The notes beneath the pieces are model-generated. The model had not been told where the DNA came from. It was given only the letters and a program-made list of their open reading frames with translations, and made no database searches. Both the position numbers and the translations under genes were made by a program. Below, in pieces: positions 1 to 8,622 of a stretch of 30,489 nt of DNA. This stretch comes from Methyloceanibacter sp. (GTDB lineage: Bacteria > Pseudomonadota > Alphaproteobacteria > Rhizobiales > Methyloligellaceae): the NCBI GenBank assembly GCA_016649675.1, contig JAENXG010000007.1:1-30489 (forward strand). The letters run 5' to 3'. Position 1 is the stretch's first letter. Each line of letters opens with the position of its first letter.

Positions 1-1227
1 GCCTCTGTCGTCGTCTTTCTCGTGGCTCTGCCGCTCTGCATGGGCATCTCGATCGCCTCCGGCATGCCGCCGACGGCAGGCATCATTACCGGAATCATTG
101 GCGGCATCGTCGTCGGCTTTCTGGCCGGCTCGCCGCTCCAGGTGAGCGGTCCGGCTGCTGGGCTGAGCGTGCTGGTGCTGCAGTTCGTGCAGGAGCAGGG
201 CGCGGAGATGCTCGGCGTCGTCGTGATGGTTGCCGGTCTGTTGCAGATCGCCGCTGGCGTGTTCAAGCTTGGGCAATGGTTTCGCGCCGTGTCGCCCGCG
301 GTGGTCTACGGCATGCTCGCGGGCATCGGCGTGTTGATCCTCGCCTCCCAGTTTCACGTCATGCTGGACTCCAAGCCAATGGGCACCGGTATCCAGAATC
401 TCGTGGGCATTCCCGGTGCATTGTTTTCCGCGATCAGCGCCCGTGATTCCCATCTGACGGCGGGCGAAATTGGTCTCCTGACCATCGCTACGATCGTTCT
501 GTGGGGTTCATTGACACCGAGAAGCTGGCGCATCGTGCCGGCGCCGCTGGTTGGCGTGCTGGTCGGAATGCTTGCCGCGGCACTCTTCAAGCTCAACGAG
601 ATTCACTATATCGAAGTACCCGCCAACATCTGGTCGGTGACCGTGTTTCCCACCCCCGAAAAGCTCATGCGCCTGGTGGAACCGTCGATCCTGATCAGCG
701 CCATCTCGATCGCCTTCATCGCCAGCGCGGAGACGTTGTTATGCGCGACGGCGGTTGATCAGATGCATCGTGGTCCACGCACCAACTACAACCGCGAGCT
801 TGCCGGACAAGGCGTGGGCAACGCGATTTGCGGCCTACTCGGCGTGCTGCCGATGACCGGGGTCATTGTGCGCTCCAGCGCCAACGTGCAGGCAGGGGCG
901 GTGACGCGCACTTCCGCGATCCTGCATGGCGTTTGGCTGCTGCTTTTTGCCAGCGCGCCACCGTTCACCTTGCTCTACGTCCCGGTGTCGGTCCTCGCCG
1001 CGGTGCTGGTGTACACCGGCTACAAGCTCGCTTATCCGAAGATCGTTCCGGATCTTCTCAAGTTTGGCAAGAGCGAGGTGTTCATCTACGTCGTCACCAT
1101 TGTGACCATCGTGGCGACCAATCTCTTGACCGGCGTCCTGGTCGGCCTCGGGCTGTCGCTGCTGAAGCTGCTCTATGTCTTCTCCCCATCTCGTGGTGCG
1201 CAAGGAGGAGAATGCCGCGAAGAATAG
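1..1227 (+). CDS. SulP family inorganic anion transporter, 5' end outside the window
   Basis: Membrane transporter of the SulP family (sulfate, bicarbonate or related anions; the substrate cannot be read from sequence). The reading frame is open from base 1, so the true start lies upstream; the GTG at 22 sits inside the first conserved membrane segment and is unlikely to be the start. The visible protein is a run of hydrophobic helices with the SulP-typical stretches 'ASGMPPTAGIITGIIGG', 'SGPAAGLSVLV' and 'NRELAGQGVGNAICGLLG'. After 'LLKLLYVFS' the frame runs into an unrelated tail and stops at 1227. The expected continuation, a STAS domain, is present in the next frame (1175-1486), so the gene appears frameshifted by one extra C in the run 1184-1187. 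Family assignment is secure; whether the break is biological is not known. Confidence 0.88.
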   Translation, partial: ASVVVFLVALPLCMGISIASGMPPTAGIITGIIGGIVVGFLAGSPLQVSGPAAGLSVLVLQFVQEQGAEMLGVVVMVAGLLQIAAGVFKLGQWFRAVSPAVVYGMLAGIGVLILASQFHVMLDSKPMGTGIQNLVGIPGALFSAISARDSHLTAGEIGLLTIATIVLWGSLTPRSWRIVPAPLVGVLVGMLAAALFKLNEIHYIEVPANIWSVTVFPTPEKLMRLVEPSILISAISIAFIASAETLLCATAVDQMHRGPRTNYNRELAGQGVGNAICGLLGVLPMTGVIVRSSANVQAGAVTRTSAILHGVWLLLFASAPPFTLLYVPVSVLAAVLVYTGYKLAYPKIVPDLLKFGKSEVFIYVVTIVTIVATNLLTGVLVGLGLSLLKLLYVFSPSRGAQGGECREE

Positions 1228-1486
1228 AACCGATCTCTATCTCAGCGGCGCGGCAACGCTGATACGGCTTCCCTTGCTGGCTGCCGAGCTCGAACAATTG
1301 AAGCCCAGCTCGCACGTGCATGTGCATATCAACGAGCTGGATTATATGGATCATGCCTGCATCGACCTCTTGACCAATTGGGATCGCCAGCACGCCACCA
1401 CCGGCGGTTCGCTCACGATCGAGTGGGATGAGCTGTCGCGCAAATATCACCAGCGGCGCCGTTCGAGGCTTAAAGCTGCGCAATAG
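1175..1486 (+). CDS. STAS-like C-terminal domain of the SulP transporter, in a shifted frame
   Basis: A 103-codon frame starting with an ATG inside the end of the SulP gene. The protein (for example 'NRTDLYLSGAATLIRLP', then 'HVHINELDYMDHACIDLL' and 'TTGGSLTIEWDELSRKYH') has the strand-helix pattern of the STAS domain that normally ends SulP transporters and helps regulate them. Deleting one C from CCCC at 1184-1187 joins 'LLYVFS' directly to 'HLVVRKEENAAKNRTD', giving a smooth family-like join. It could be read as a separate small gene through the overlapping ATG at 1175, or by ribosomal frameshifting, but a one-base insertion or sequencing error is the simplest reading. No Shine-Dalgarno sequence is evident just upstream of 1175. 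Confidence 0.7.
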   Translation: MSSPHLVVRKEENAAKNRTDLYLSGAATLIRLPLLAAELEQLKPSSHVHVHINELDYMDHACIDLLTNWDRQHATTGGSLTIEWDELSRKYHQRRRSRLKAAQ

Positions 1487-1501
1487 CGCAAAGGCTTGCG
1501 C
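1486..1501 (+). terminator. short hairpin after the SulP/STAS gene
   Basis: Six-base arms GCGCAA and TTGCGC flank a 4-base loop directly after the stop codon at 1484-1486. No T run follows, so this is only a weak candidate for a transcript end. The rest of the 149-nt gap before the next gene shows nothing recognisable apart from that gene's ribosome-binding site. Confidence 0.3.
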
Positions 1502-1635
1502 GCGCTTGGCGAGGGCACATAACGGCCTCTGAAAGGTCGCGATGCTGCTGCGGTTGGGTGCGACCACCCATCAATCACCCCGCCCTAAGACCTGGACCCT
1601 GAGCTCCGGTCTGTCGAAATACCAAAGAGGCTACC

Positions 1636-3054
1636 GTGGCTGACCGTCGTCAAAAATTGTTGCAGGGACCGATCGCGCCGGCGCTGATCGGGCTCGCGAT
1701 CCCGATCATCTTGGGAAACCTGTTGCAGTCCGGATACCAGCTGACCGACGCGTTCTGGGTCGGGCGGCTGGGCGCACCGGCGGTGGCGGCGGTGGCCATC
1801 AGCTTTCCCGTCACGTTTCTCGTCATTGCGCTTGGGTCGGGGCTGGCCATGGCGGGCGCCATCCTCAGCGCCCAATATATGGGAGCGGGCCGGCAGGACA
1901 TGGTGAACCATGTGGCGGCGCAGACCATGGTGATGGTCGCCATCACCTCCGTCATCCTCGGCACTCTCGGCTATGGGCTCACGCCCTATCTGCTGGAGCT
2001 GCTCGGCGTCGCGCCCGACGTCTATGCCGGCGCGCTCGGTTTCATGCGCGTCTCCTTCATCGGCATCATCTTCGTTTTCCTCTACGCGATGTTTCAGGCG
2101 TTGATGCGCGGCATCGGCGAGACGAAAATTCCGCTGATAATCGTTCTCGGCACGGTCCTGCTGAATTTCATCCTCGATCCCTTCTTCATTTTCGGCTGGG
2201 GCCCCATGCCCGGGCAGGGCGTCGTGGGTGCCGCCCTCGCCACGCTGCTAACGCAGGCCCTCGCGGCGCTGATCGGGATGATCATCTTCTTGCGTGGCCG
2301 CCACGGCATCGAGCTTTCATGGCGCGGCCTCGTCCCTGACCCGCTCTATATCAAGCGCGCCTTTCTCCTCGGCTTCCCCGGCTCCGTTGAGCTGTCGACC
2401 CGCGGCCTGGGCTTGATCGTCATGTCTTTTCTGGTGGCGAGCTTCGGGACTTTGACGATCGCCGCCTACGGCGTCGGCTCGACCATCTTGCAGCTTGTCA
2501 TGATCCCGGCGATGGGCCTGTCGATGGCGGTTTCGACGCTGGTGGGCCAGAATATCGGGGCAGGCAATATCCAACGCGCGTCCCGTATTGCGCTGCTGGG
2601 TACCGTCTTCGGTTTCGGCATCCTGACGCTTGTCGGGGTCGTCGCCTTTGCCTTCGCGCCGCTGATCGTGGCGTTTTTCGTGCCTTATGACCCCGACGTC
2701 ATCGCCGAGGGCGCGCGCTTCATACGCATCATGTGCCTTGCCTGGGGCGGCATGGGCGTCCAGCTCTGCGTCGTCGCGGCGTTTCGCGCCTCCGGCAACA
2801 TGCTGATGGCCATGGTCATCGCGCTCGTATCGCAATTCATGATCCAGTTTCCGCTGGCCTATGTGTTGTCGAAGCACACCGTGTTGCAGGCACACGGGTT
2901 GTGGTGGTCCTTCCCGGTCACCAACGTACTGGTGGCGCTTGTTTCCTTGTGCTGGTTTGCGCGCGGCAGTTGGAAAACGACGCGCCCGACCGAAGACGAC
3001 AAAGAAACCCTGAAGGTGACTGAGGAAGCAATTATCGAGGAGGGGCTGCGCTAG
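1636..3054 (+). CDS. MATE family efflux transporter
   Basis: A 472-residue integral membrane protein of the MATE (NorM/DinF-like) family, which exports cationic drugs, dyes or metabolites in exchange for H+ or Na+. It starts with GTG preceded by AAAGAGG (1624-1630) at normal spacing. About twelve hydrophobic helices are visible in two similar halves: the first opens with 'ALIGLAIPIILGNLLQSGYQ' followed by 'DAFWVGRLG', the second with a comparable 'GFPGSVELSTRGLGLIV' stretch. The length is slightly above the usual 440-460 because of a charged cytoplasmic tail (about residues 445-472). It stands alone, convergent with the peroxiredoxin gene. The substrate is unknown. Confidence 0.9.
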   Translation: MADRRQKLLQGPIAPALIGLAIPIILGNLLQSGYQLTDAFWVGRLGAPAVAAVAISFPVTFLVIALGSGLAMAGAILSAQYMGAGRQDMVNHVAAQTMVMVAITSVILGTLGYGLTPYLLELLGVAPDVYAGALGFMRVSFIGIIFVFLYAMFQALMRGIGETKIPLIIVLGTVLLNFILDPFFIFGWGPMPGQGVVGAALATLLTQALAALIGMIIFLRGRHGIELSWRGLVPDPLYIKRAFLLGFPGSVELSTRGLGLIVMSFLVASFGTLTIAAYGVGSTILQLVMIPAMGLSMAVSTLVGQNIGAGNIQRASRIALLGTVFGFGILTLVGVVAFAFAPLIVAFFVPYDPDVIAEGARFIRIMCLAWGGMGVQLCVVAAFRASGNMLMAMVIALVSQFMIQFPLAYVLSKHTVLQAHGLWWSFPVTNVLVALVSLCWFARGSWKTTRPTEDDKETLKVTEEAIIEEGLR

Positions 3055-3056
3055 GG

Positions 3057-3068
3057 GCGCCGTCGGCG

Positions 3069-3069
<1 letters not shown>
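3057..3069. terminator. small hairpin between convergent genes
   Basis: GCGCC and GGCGC arms around a 3-base loop lie in the 14-base gap between the MATE stop and the peroxiredoxin stop, with TATTT following on the plus strand. It is a possible weak two-way terminator; the stem is short and the T tract poor. Confidence 0.3.
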
Positions 3070-3536
<467 letters not shown>

Positions 3537-3725
3537 GCTTGTCCTCCACCTTCTCTTAACGACGCTTCCCACTACCGCAGGCGTTCTGCCGACGTAAGCC
3601 ACTTTACGAGGCTTTGGCCCAGAACACTCGGAGGCGCCGCGCGACCGTCATGAGTCCTTAACAAAGAAAGATACATTTGATCCGGCGCAGTGCGAACCCG
3701 CGCTGTTCCGGACAAAGTCTTAAGC

Positions 3726-5549
3726 ATGGGCCAGATAACCTCTCCTCCCCAGGGTCAGCCCAGCCGCGCCATCTCGCGTGTCGACCCAACGCCAAGCCCG
3801 GGCTTGCCCGTGCCTGCGCAAGCAAGCGTCCCGTCCTTCGAGACGGCCGATCGCGTGGCCCGGGCGACGGTCGCCCGGTTCACGCAAGGCGTCTCACCCT
3901 ATGCCGAGCGCGCCGCTTGGTTCGAATGGGCCTCGCATCTTGCTCGCGCACCCGGCCGGCAGCTGGAGCTGTGGCTGCAGGCCGTCACCGCCGGGACCCG
4001 GCTTGCCCGCTTCGCTTTGGACGCTGCCGTCAAGCAGCAGCCGGACCTGCCCTTCCCGCCGCAAGAGCGCGACCACCGCTTCAACGATCCGGCGTGGCGA
4101 ACGTTTCCCTACGTGCTGTGGCAGCAGGCCTTTCTCGCCCAGGAGGAATGGTGGCGGAGCGCCACGCGCGCGGTGCGCGGCATGACCCCGCAAAGCGCCG
4201 ACCGCGTTGCCTTCGTGGCGCGCCAGGCACTCGACGCCGTCTCCCCCTCGAATGTCCCGTGGCTCAATCCGGTGATTATCGAGCGGACTTTCAAGGAGCG
4301 CGGCGCCAATCTCGCGCGCGGCGCCCTCTATGCCCTTGATGATGCGTTTCGTGCCCTCTCCATGGAGCCCGCACCTTCAAACCACGGCTTGGTCGTGGGC
4401 GAAGACATCGCCATTACGCCGGGCGAGGTCGTCTACCGCAACGAGCTGATGGAGTTGATCCAGTACAAGCCGGCGACGGAGACCGTGACGTCCGAGCCGG
4501 TGCTGATCGTGCCGGCCTGGATCATGAAATATTACGTGCTCGATCTGCTGCCGGAGCATTCCCTCGTTCGCTATCTGGTCGCGCAAGGCTTCACCGTTTT
4601 CATGGTGTCTTGGCGCAATCCCACCGCCGCCGATCGCGACGTCACCTTCGACGCCTACCGCACCTCCGGCGTGATGGCGGCGCTCGATGCCGTGAATGCC
4701 ATTGTGCCGGGCCGCAAAGTCCACGCTTGCGGCTACTGCATCGGCGGCACGCTGCTCGCCATCGCCGCGGCAACGATGGCCCGCGACAACGACGACCGGC
4801 TGGCGAGCATAACGCTCCTTGCCGCCCAGACCGATTTCAGCGAGGCCGGCGAGCTGATGCTGTTCGTTGACGAAAGCCAGATCGCCTTCCTCGAGGACAT
4901 GATGTGGGACCAGGGCGTGCTCGACACCAAGCAGATGGCGGGGGCCTTCAAGGCGCTCAGGCCGAATGAGCTCATCTGGTCGAAATTGATGCACGAATAT
5001 CTGCTGGGTGAGCGCGAAGGCGCGACCGACCTCACCGTGTGGAATGCCGACCAAACACGCTTGCCCTACCGCATGCATTCGCAATATTTACGCGGGCTCT
5101 TTCTCGAGAACCGCCTGACCGCCGGCCGTTATGCAGTCGAAGGCAGCGTCATCGCGCTGAAAGACATCCACACCCCGATGTTCGTCATCGGCACCGAGAC
5201 CGACCACATCGCCCCATGGCGCTCGGTCTATAAGATCCACCTGTTCACCGACAACGAGCTCACCTTCGTGCTCACCAATGGCGGGCACAATGCCGGGATC
5301 GTGTCGGAGCCCGGTCATCGCGGGCGGCATTACCGCATCGCCACCCGGCCGCCAGAGGATCGCTATATCGATTCCGACACCTGGCTCTCGCTGGCCACGC
5401 TGGCCGAGGGCTCGTGGTGGCCGGCATGGGCCAAGTGGCTTGCCGCCCGGAGCACCCCTGAGAGAGTGGCGCCGCCTTCAATGGGCGCGCCGGACAAGGG
5501 GCTTAAGCCCCTGTGGCCCGCGCCCGGCATCTACGTCCTCCAGCACTGA
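3726..5549 (+). CDS. phaC: class I poly(3-hydroxyalkanoate) synthase
   Basis: Polymerises (R)-3-hydroxyacyl-CoA, mainly 3-hydroxybutyryl-CoA, into PHA granules in the cytoplasm. Counting from the ATG at 3726 (607 residues), an N-terminal PhaC_N-type region with many tryptophans precedes the alpha/beta hydrolase domain. The modified lipase box GYCIGG is at 336-341 with nucleophile Cys338; Asp493 in 'ETDHIAPW' and His521 in 'GGHNAGI' complete the triad. The C-terminus is 'LWPAPGIYVLQH', close to the usual synthase ending. The start is uncertain: an in-frame GTG at 3690 would add 12 residues, and neither start has a strong Shine-Dalgarno sequence. phaA, phaB, phasin and phaR genes are not adjacent, although a secreted-type PHA depolymerase lies 0.5 kb downstream on the other strand. 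Confidence 0.93.
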   Translation: MGQITSPPQGQPSRAISRVDPTPSPGLPVPAQASVPSFETADRVARATVARFTQGVSPYAERAAWFEWASHLARAPGRQLELWLQAVTAGTRLARFALDAAVKQQPDLPFPPQERDHRFNDPAWRTFPYVLWQQAFLAQEEWWRSATRAVRGMTPQSADRVAFVARQALDAVSPSNVPWLNPVIIERTFKERGANLARGALYALDDAFRALSMEPAPSNHGLVVGEDIAITPGEVVYRNELMELIQYKPATETVTSEPVLIVPAWIMKYYVLDLLPEHSLVRYLVAQGFTVFMVSWRNPTAADRDVTFDAYRTSGVMAALDAVNAIVPGRKVHACGYCIGGTLLAIAAATMARDNDDRLASITLLAAQTDFSEAGELMLFVDESQIAFLEDMMWDQGVLDTKQMAGAFKALRPNELIWSKLMHEYLLGEREGATDLTVWNADQTRLPYRMHSQYLRGLFLENRLTAGRYAVEGSVIALKDIHTPMFVIGTETDHIAPWRSVYKIHLFTDNELTFVLTNGGHNAGIVSEPGHRGRHYRIATRPPEDRYIDSDTWLSLATLAEGSWWPAWAKWLAARSTPERVAPPSMGAPDKGLKPLWPAPGIYVLQH

Positions 5550-5561
5550 ACCCCGACTGAC

Positions 5562-6009
5562 TCAACCGAGGCGCTTGCTCATCCTGATATGGGGGATGGT
5601 GTTCTCGTCGAACGGCTCCCCTTGGGCGAGGTAGTTGAAGCGGGCGTAGAAGCCTTCAGCCGCCCATGCGGGCATTGAGCACCATGAGCAGGAAGCCCGC
5701 CTCGTGCGCCCAGCCTTCCGCATGCGCGAGGAGCTGTGCGCCCACCCCTTCCCGCCGCCGGTCTTCCGCCACGGCCATCTGCTTGAGCTGGAGCGTCGCC
5801 TCGTCGAGCGGCTTCAACGATACCGTGCCGATCACAAGGCCGTACGAAATGGCACAGAAATGCTGGCGCATGGCATCGTCGGCGAGCTCCTCCTCGGTGA
5901 TCGTCAACCCGAGCGGCGCGCGCAAGACCGCCTCGCGAAGACGCAGCGATTGGCGATAAAGATCGGAGCCGAAAAGCGCCTCGATGACGGCGATGTGGGA
6001 CGGTTCCAT
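5562..6009 (-). pseudogene. GNAT family N-acetyltransferase, interrupted by a one-base frameshift
   Basis: Acetyl-CoA-dependent N-acetyltransferase of the GNAT superfamily; the acceptor is unknown. The uninterrupted frame from the ATG at 6009 runs 117 codons and stops at 5656, right after 'LLMVLNARMGG'. It includes the acetyl-CoA-binding region 'LKQMAVAEDRRREGVGAQLL'. Removing one base from the CCC run (plus strand 5663-5665) restores 'NARMAAEGFYARFNY' and continues to a stop at 5562, giving 148 residues, a normal GNAT length with the typical C-terminal 'FYxxF' element. The gene begins 10 bases after the stop of the depolymerase gene and is probably co-transcribed with it. Either it is a recent pseudogene or the base is a sequencing error; the uninterrupted part lacks the last strands of the fold. 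Confidence 0.75.
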
Positions 6010-6019
6010 CGCGCGCGCC

Positions 6020-7081
6020 TCACGGCTTCTTGGCCAGTTGTTCGACCATGGCCCAGATCGCAGCGATCTGGGGGGCGTCCTTGCCGAGATAGTCGAGCCC
6101 AGTATAGCCCCACCAGTCCCAGCAGCCTTGGGGGTTGATCCCCGTGATCGCCTTCGCCTGCGGGAACAGGATCACGAGCCGATTGGTGTCGGCGATCTCG
6201 GCGTAGCCGGACTCCTTGATGAAGTCGTCGCCCACCGTCTCGCGCGACTGCTCGCAGCCATGAAGCGCGATATGGACGCGGCAGCCGGGCTTCTCGGTGC
6301 AGCTCGGAGGGACGTAGACCATCCCCTCGTCGGCGAACCCGTCGCCGGGCTCGGAGAATGGCTGCTGGTCGAACACGATGAATTGCCCTTTCGGTTCGGC
6401 CGAAGGCCCGGTCAGCGGGCCGTAGATCCAGGCAAGGATCGCCTTGGCCTGGTCGTAGTCGCAGTCGCTTACGTAAGGCGTGGCGGTGATGCCGCACGCC
6501 GCTCCCCCCTGCTCGGTGATGAAGGCATGGCCGCCTTCCTTCTCCACCAGGGTGAGGTTGCCGGCCTTCACGCCGGCGTCCTTGAGGAAGGCCGCCGCCG
6601 CCTCCACCACGGGGCGCGTCACGGTCTGGTCCTCGTTGCCGGAGAAGAGGTAGACGTTGTCGTCGGCTAGCCCCGCGAGCGGGTCGATGGCGCCGTCCTT
6701 GGCGAGCTCCTCGGCGCGCTTGGTCAGAGCCTCAGGGTCCGGCGTCCCCGAAGTGGTCTTCATGCACTCGTTCAACGCCTGCTGGGCGTTCTGCAGCACC
6801 GCCGACGGCCAGAAGGGAACCAGCCGGCTCGCTTCGCTCTCGGCACAGGCGTAGGGGCCCCCGGCGACGATGCCGGCGCCGACGATTTGAGTCGAATGCG
6901 CCACCTCGATCTGCACAGCCATGAAAGCTCCCGACGAGAGTCCTGAGATGGAGGTGGCGTTGAGGTCGGTACCGAGTTCTGGCAGCGTCTCGGCCGCCAG
7001 CGCCGGGCGCGCCGAGAGCGAGAGTGCGGCAATAAGCGCTGCGAGGACGAGAGGAGCTGCTTCCGCCTTGTGTCCTTCCAT
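6020..7081 (-). CDS. secreted short-chain-length PHA depolymerase-like esterase (catalytic domain type 2)
   Basis: A serine esterase related to extracellular poly(3-hydroxybutyrate) depolymerases, 353 residues. An N-terminal signal peptide is visible (hydrophobic residues about 10-24 ending 'ARPALA', cleavage near 29-30). The lipase box GLSSG lies close to the N-terminus (47-51, Ser49), the circular order that defines type 2 domains. Asp151 in 'SGNEDQTV' and His185 in 'EGGHAF' complete the triad, and 'HIALHGCEQ' further on is likely the oxyanion region. I see no separate substrate-binding domain, so it may act on oligomers or soluble esters rather than crystalline polymer. The ATG at 7081 has AAGGAAGG upstream. 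It lies just upstream of the GNAT gene. Function is inferred from motifs and from the nearby phaC. Confidence 0.85.
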   Translation of the reverse strand: MEGHKAEAAPLVLAALIAALSLSARPALAAETLPELGTDLNATSISGLSSGAFMAVQIEVAHSTQIVGAGIVAGGPYACAESEASRLVPFWPSAVLQNAQQALNECMKTTSGTPDPEALTKRAEELAKDGAIDPLAGLADDNVYLFSGNEDQTVTRPVVEAAAAFLKDAGVKAGNLTLVEKEGGHAFITEQGGAACGITATPYVSDCDYDQAKAILAWIYGPLTGPSAEPKGQFIVFDQQPFSEPGDGFADEGMVYVPPSCTEKPGCRVHIALHGCEQSRETVGDDFIKESGYAEIADTNRLVILFPQAKAITGINPQGCWDWWGYTGLDYLGKDAPQIAAIWAMVEQLAKKP

Positions 7082-7279
7082 GATCCGACCTTCCTTTTGA
7101 ACTTGCAGCGTCGTTACGCGTTGACCCTACAGAGAGCGGCTCTCGCCTCCCCGACCCGGCGTGGAACTTTTTTCGAGGTCATTCTGTCTCTTGAGGCCAA
7201 AAACCTCTTGCATCGCTGGAACGTGGGTGTAAATAGCGGCTCGTTTCGACTTGAACATCTGCTGGTTGGGGAGGACGCC

Positions 7280-7816
7280 ATGTCCAGTGACGCCCTCTTC
7301 CAATTGGGGATGGACTTGGATCATGGTTCAAGCACCGCCCAAACGGAAGAAAAGCTTTCCCGGTGCCTCTCTCCCGACGGAGAGGGACGCAAGGACTTTT
7401 TCTGCGAGCGAGATGGGGTCCGTTATGCGGGCACTCATCTCATCATCGATCTCGTTCGGGCAGAGCGGCTCGACGACCTAGAGCACATCGAGCGTACGCT
7501 CAGACGATGTGTCGAGGTCGCGGGTGCGACGCTTCTGCACATCCACCTCCACCGCTTCACCCCCAATGGCGGGGTATCGGGTGTCGCGGTTCTCGCTGAA
7601 TCGCACATCTCGATCCATAGCTGGCCCGAGTACGGTTATGCCGCACTCGACGTGTTCATGTGCGGCCAGACCGATCCCCGGGCGGCTATCGACGTCCTGA
7701 AAGAGGCCTTTTCGCCTGGCAGGGTGGTGGTCAAGGAGCATATGCGCGGCAAGGAAATGAATCGATGGAACGCTGGGTCGAAGAGACGCTCCACCGTGGC
7801 TTCCGTGTCCGCCTGA
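7280..7816 (+). CDS. speD: S-adenosylmethionine decarboxylase proenzyme
   Basis: Makes decarboxylated S-adenosylmethionine, the aminopropyl donor for spermidine. The proenzyme cleaves itself to form a pyruvoyl cofactor. In this 178-residue product the cleavage site is Glu107/Ser108 in 'AESHISIHSWPE'. The catalytic residues expected from the Thermotoga enzyme are at the right spacing: Ser100, His113 and Cys128. The start at 7280 is chosen because GGGGAGG stands 6 bases upstream; earlier in-frame codons back to 7070 would add 70 residues without family character. The C-terminus carries an extra tail after 'KEHMRGKEM', and the gene runs 52 bases into speE, suggesting translational coupling. Confidence 0.92.
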   Translation: MSSDALFQLGMDLDHGSSTAQTEEKLSRCLSPDGEGRKDFFCERDGVRYAGTHLIIDLVRAERLDDLEHIERTLRRCVEVAGATLLHIHLHRFTPNGGVSGVAVLAESHISIHSWPEYGYAALDVFMCGQTDPRAAIDVLKEAFSPGRVVVKEHMRGKEMNRWNAGSKRRSTVASVSA

Positions 7817-8622
7817 AGGCAGACCGCGTTCTCTTCGACAGCGAGACCGAGCACCAGCGACTCATCATCTTCGATAACGCCGATTTCGGGCGGGTGATGA
7901 TGCTCGACAACATCGTGCAGGTCACGACGGCGGATGAGTTCGTCTATCACGAGATGATGTCGCATGTGCCGCTGTTCGCCCATGGGCGGGCGCGGAAGGC
8001 GTTGATCGTGGGCGGCGGCGACGGCGGCGTGCTGCGTGAGGCACTGAAGCATCCCGAGCTCGAGCAGGTCACGCTGTGCGAGATTGACCAGGGCGTGATC
8101 GATCTGTGCCGCGCGCATTTCCCGGGCGTGTCGGCGGGCGCCTATGACGATCCGCGCGCGCGCGTCGTCATCGCCGACGGCACCAAATTTGTGGCCGGGA
8201 CCGGCGATCGGTTCGACGTGATCATGGTCGATTCGACCGATCCGATCGGGCCGGGTGCCGTGCTGTTCACACGCGAGTTCTATGCCGATTGCCGGCGTTG
8301 CCTTGCCCCGGGTGGCCTCCTCGTCACCCAGAACGGTCTTCCCTTCCTGCAGGCGTCTGAGCTGGCGCAGAGCGTCGGCTATTTCCGTGGCCTGTTCGGC
8401 GACGCCTTCGCCTATCTCGCCACCACGCCGAGCTATTTCGGGGGGCCGATATCCTTCGGCTGGGCCACGGATAATGCCAAGCTAAGGCACCACAAGCGGC
8501 GCAAGATCGAGCGGCGTTACGCTAACGCCGGTGGCTTTCCCACCCGCTACTGGCGCCCTGACGTCCATGTTGCCGCCTTCGCGCTGCCCAACTACATCCG
8601 CGAGCTGGTCGAGCCCTCCTAA
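7765..8622 (+). CDS. speE: spermidine synthase (polyamine aminopropyltransferase)
   Basis: Transfers the aminopropyl group from decarboxylated S-adenosylmethionine to putrescine. The product has 285 residues, the usual length. Visible family elements are 'YHEMMSHVPLF' (61-71), the nucleotide-binding loop GGGDGG (83-88), 'CEID' (105-108) and the catalytic 'VDSTDPIGP' with Asp156 and Asp159. The ATG at 7765 is preferred because 'MERWVEETLHRGFRVRL' is the family N-terminus and AAGGAA lies just upstream. It overlaps the end of speD by 52 bases and together they form a two-gene polyamine operon. Its stop overlaps that of the convergent phosphofructokinase gene by two bases. Confidence 0.93.
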   Translation: MERWVEETLHRGFRVRLKADRVLFDSETEHQRLIIFDNADFGRVMMLDNIVQVTTADEFVYHEMMSHVPLFAHGRARKALIVGGGDGGVLREALKHPELEQVTLCEIDQGVIDLCRAHFPGVSAGAYDDPRARVVIADGTKFVAGTGDRFDVIMVDSTDPIGPGAVLFTREFYADCRRCLAPGGLLVTQNGLPFLQASELAQSVGYFRGLFGDAFAYLATTPSYFGGPISFGWATDNAKLRHHKRRKIERRYANAGGFPTRYWRPDVHVAAFALPNYIRELVEPS

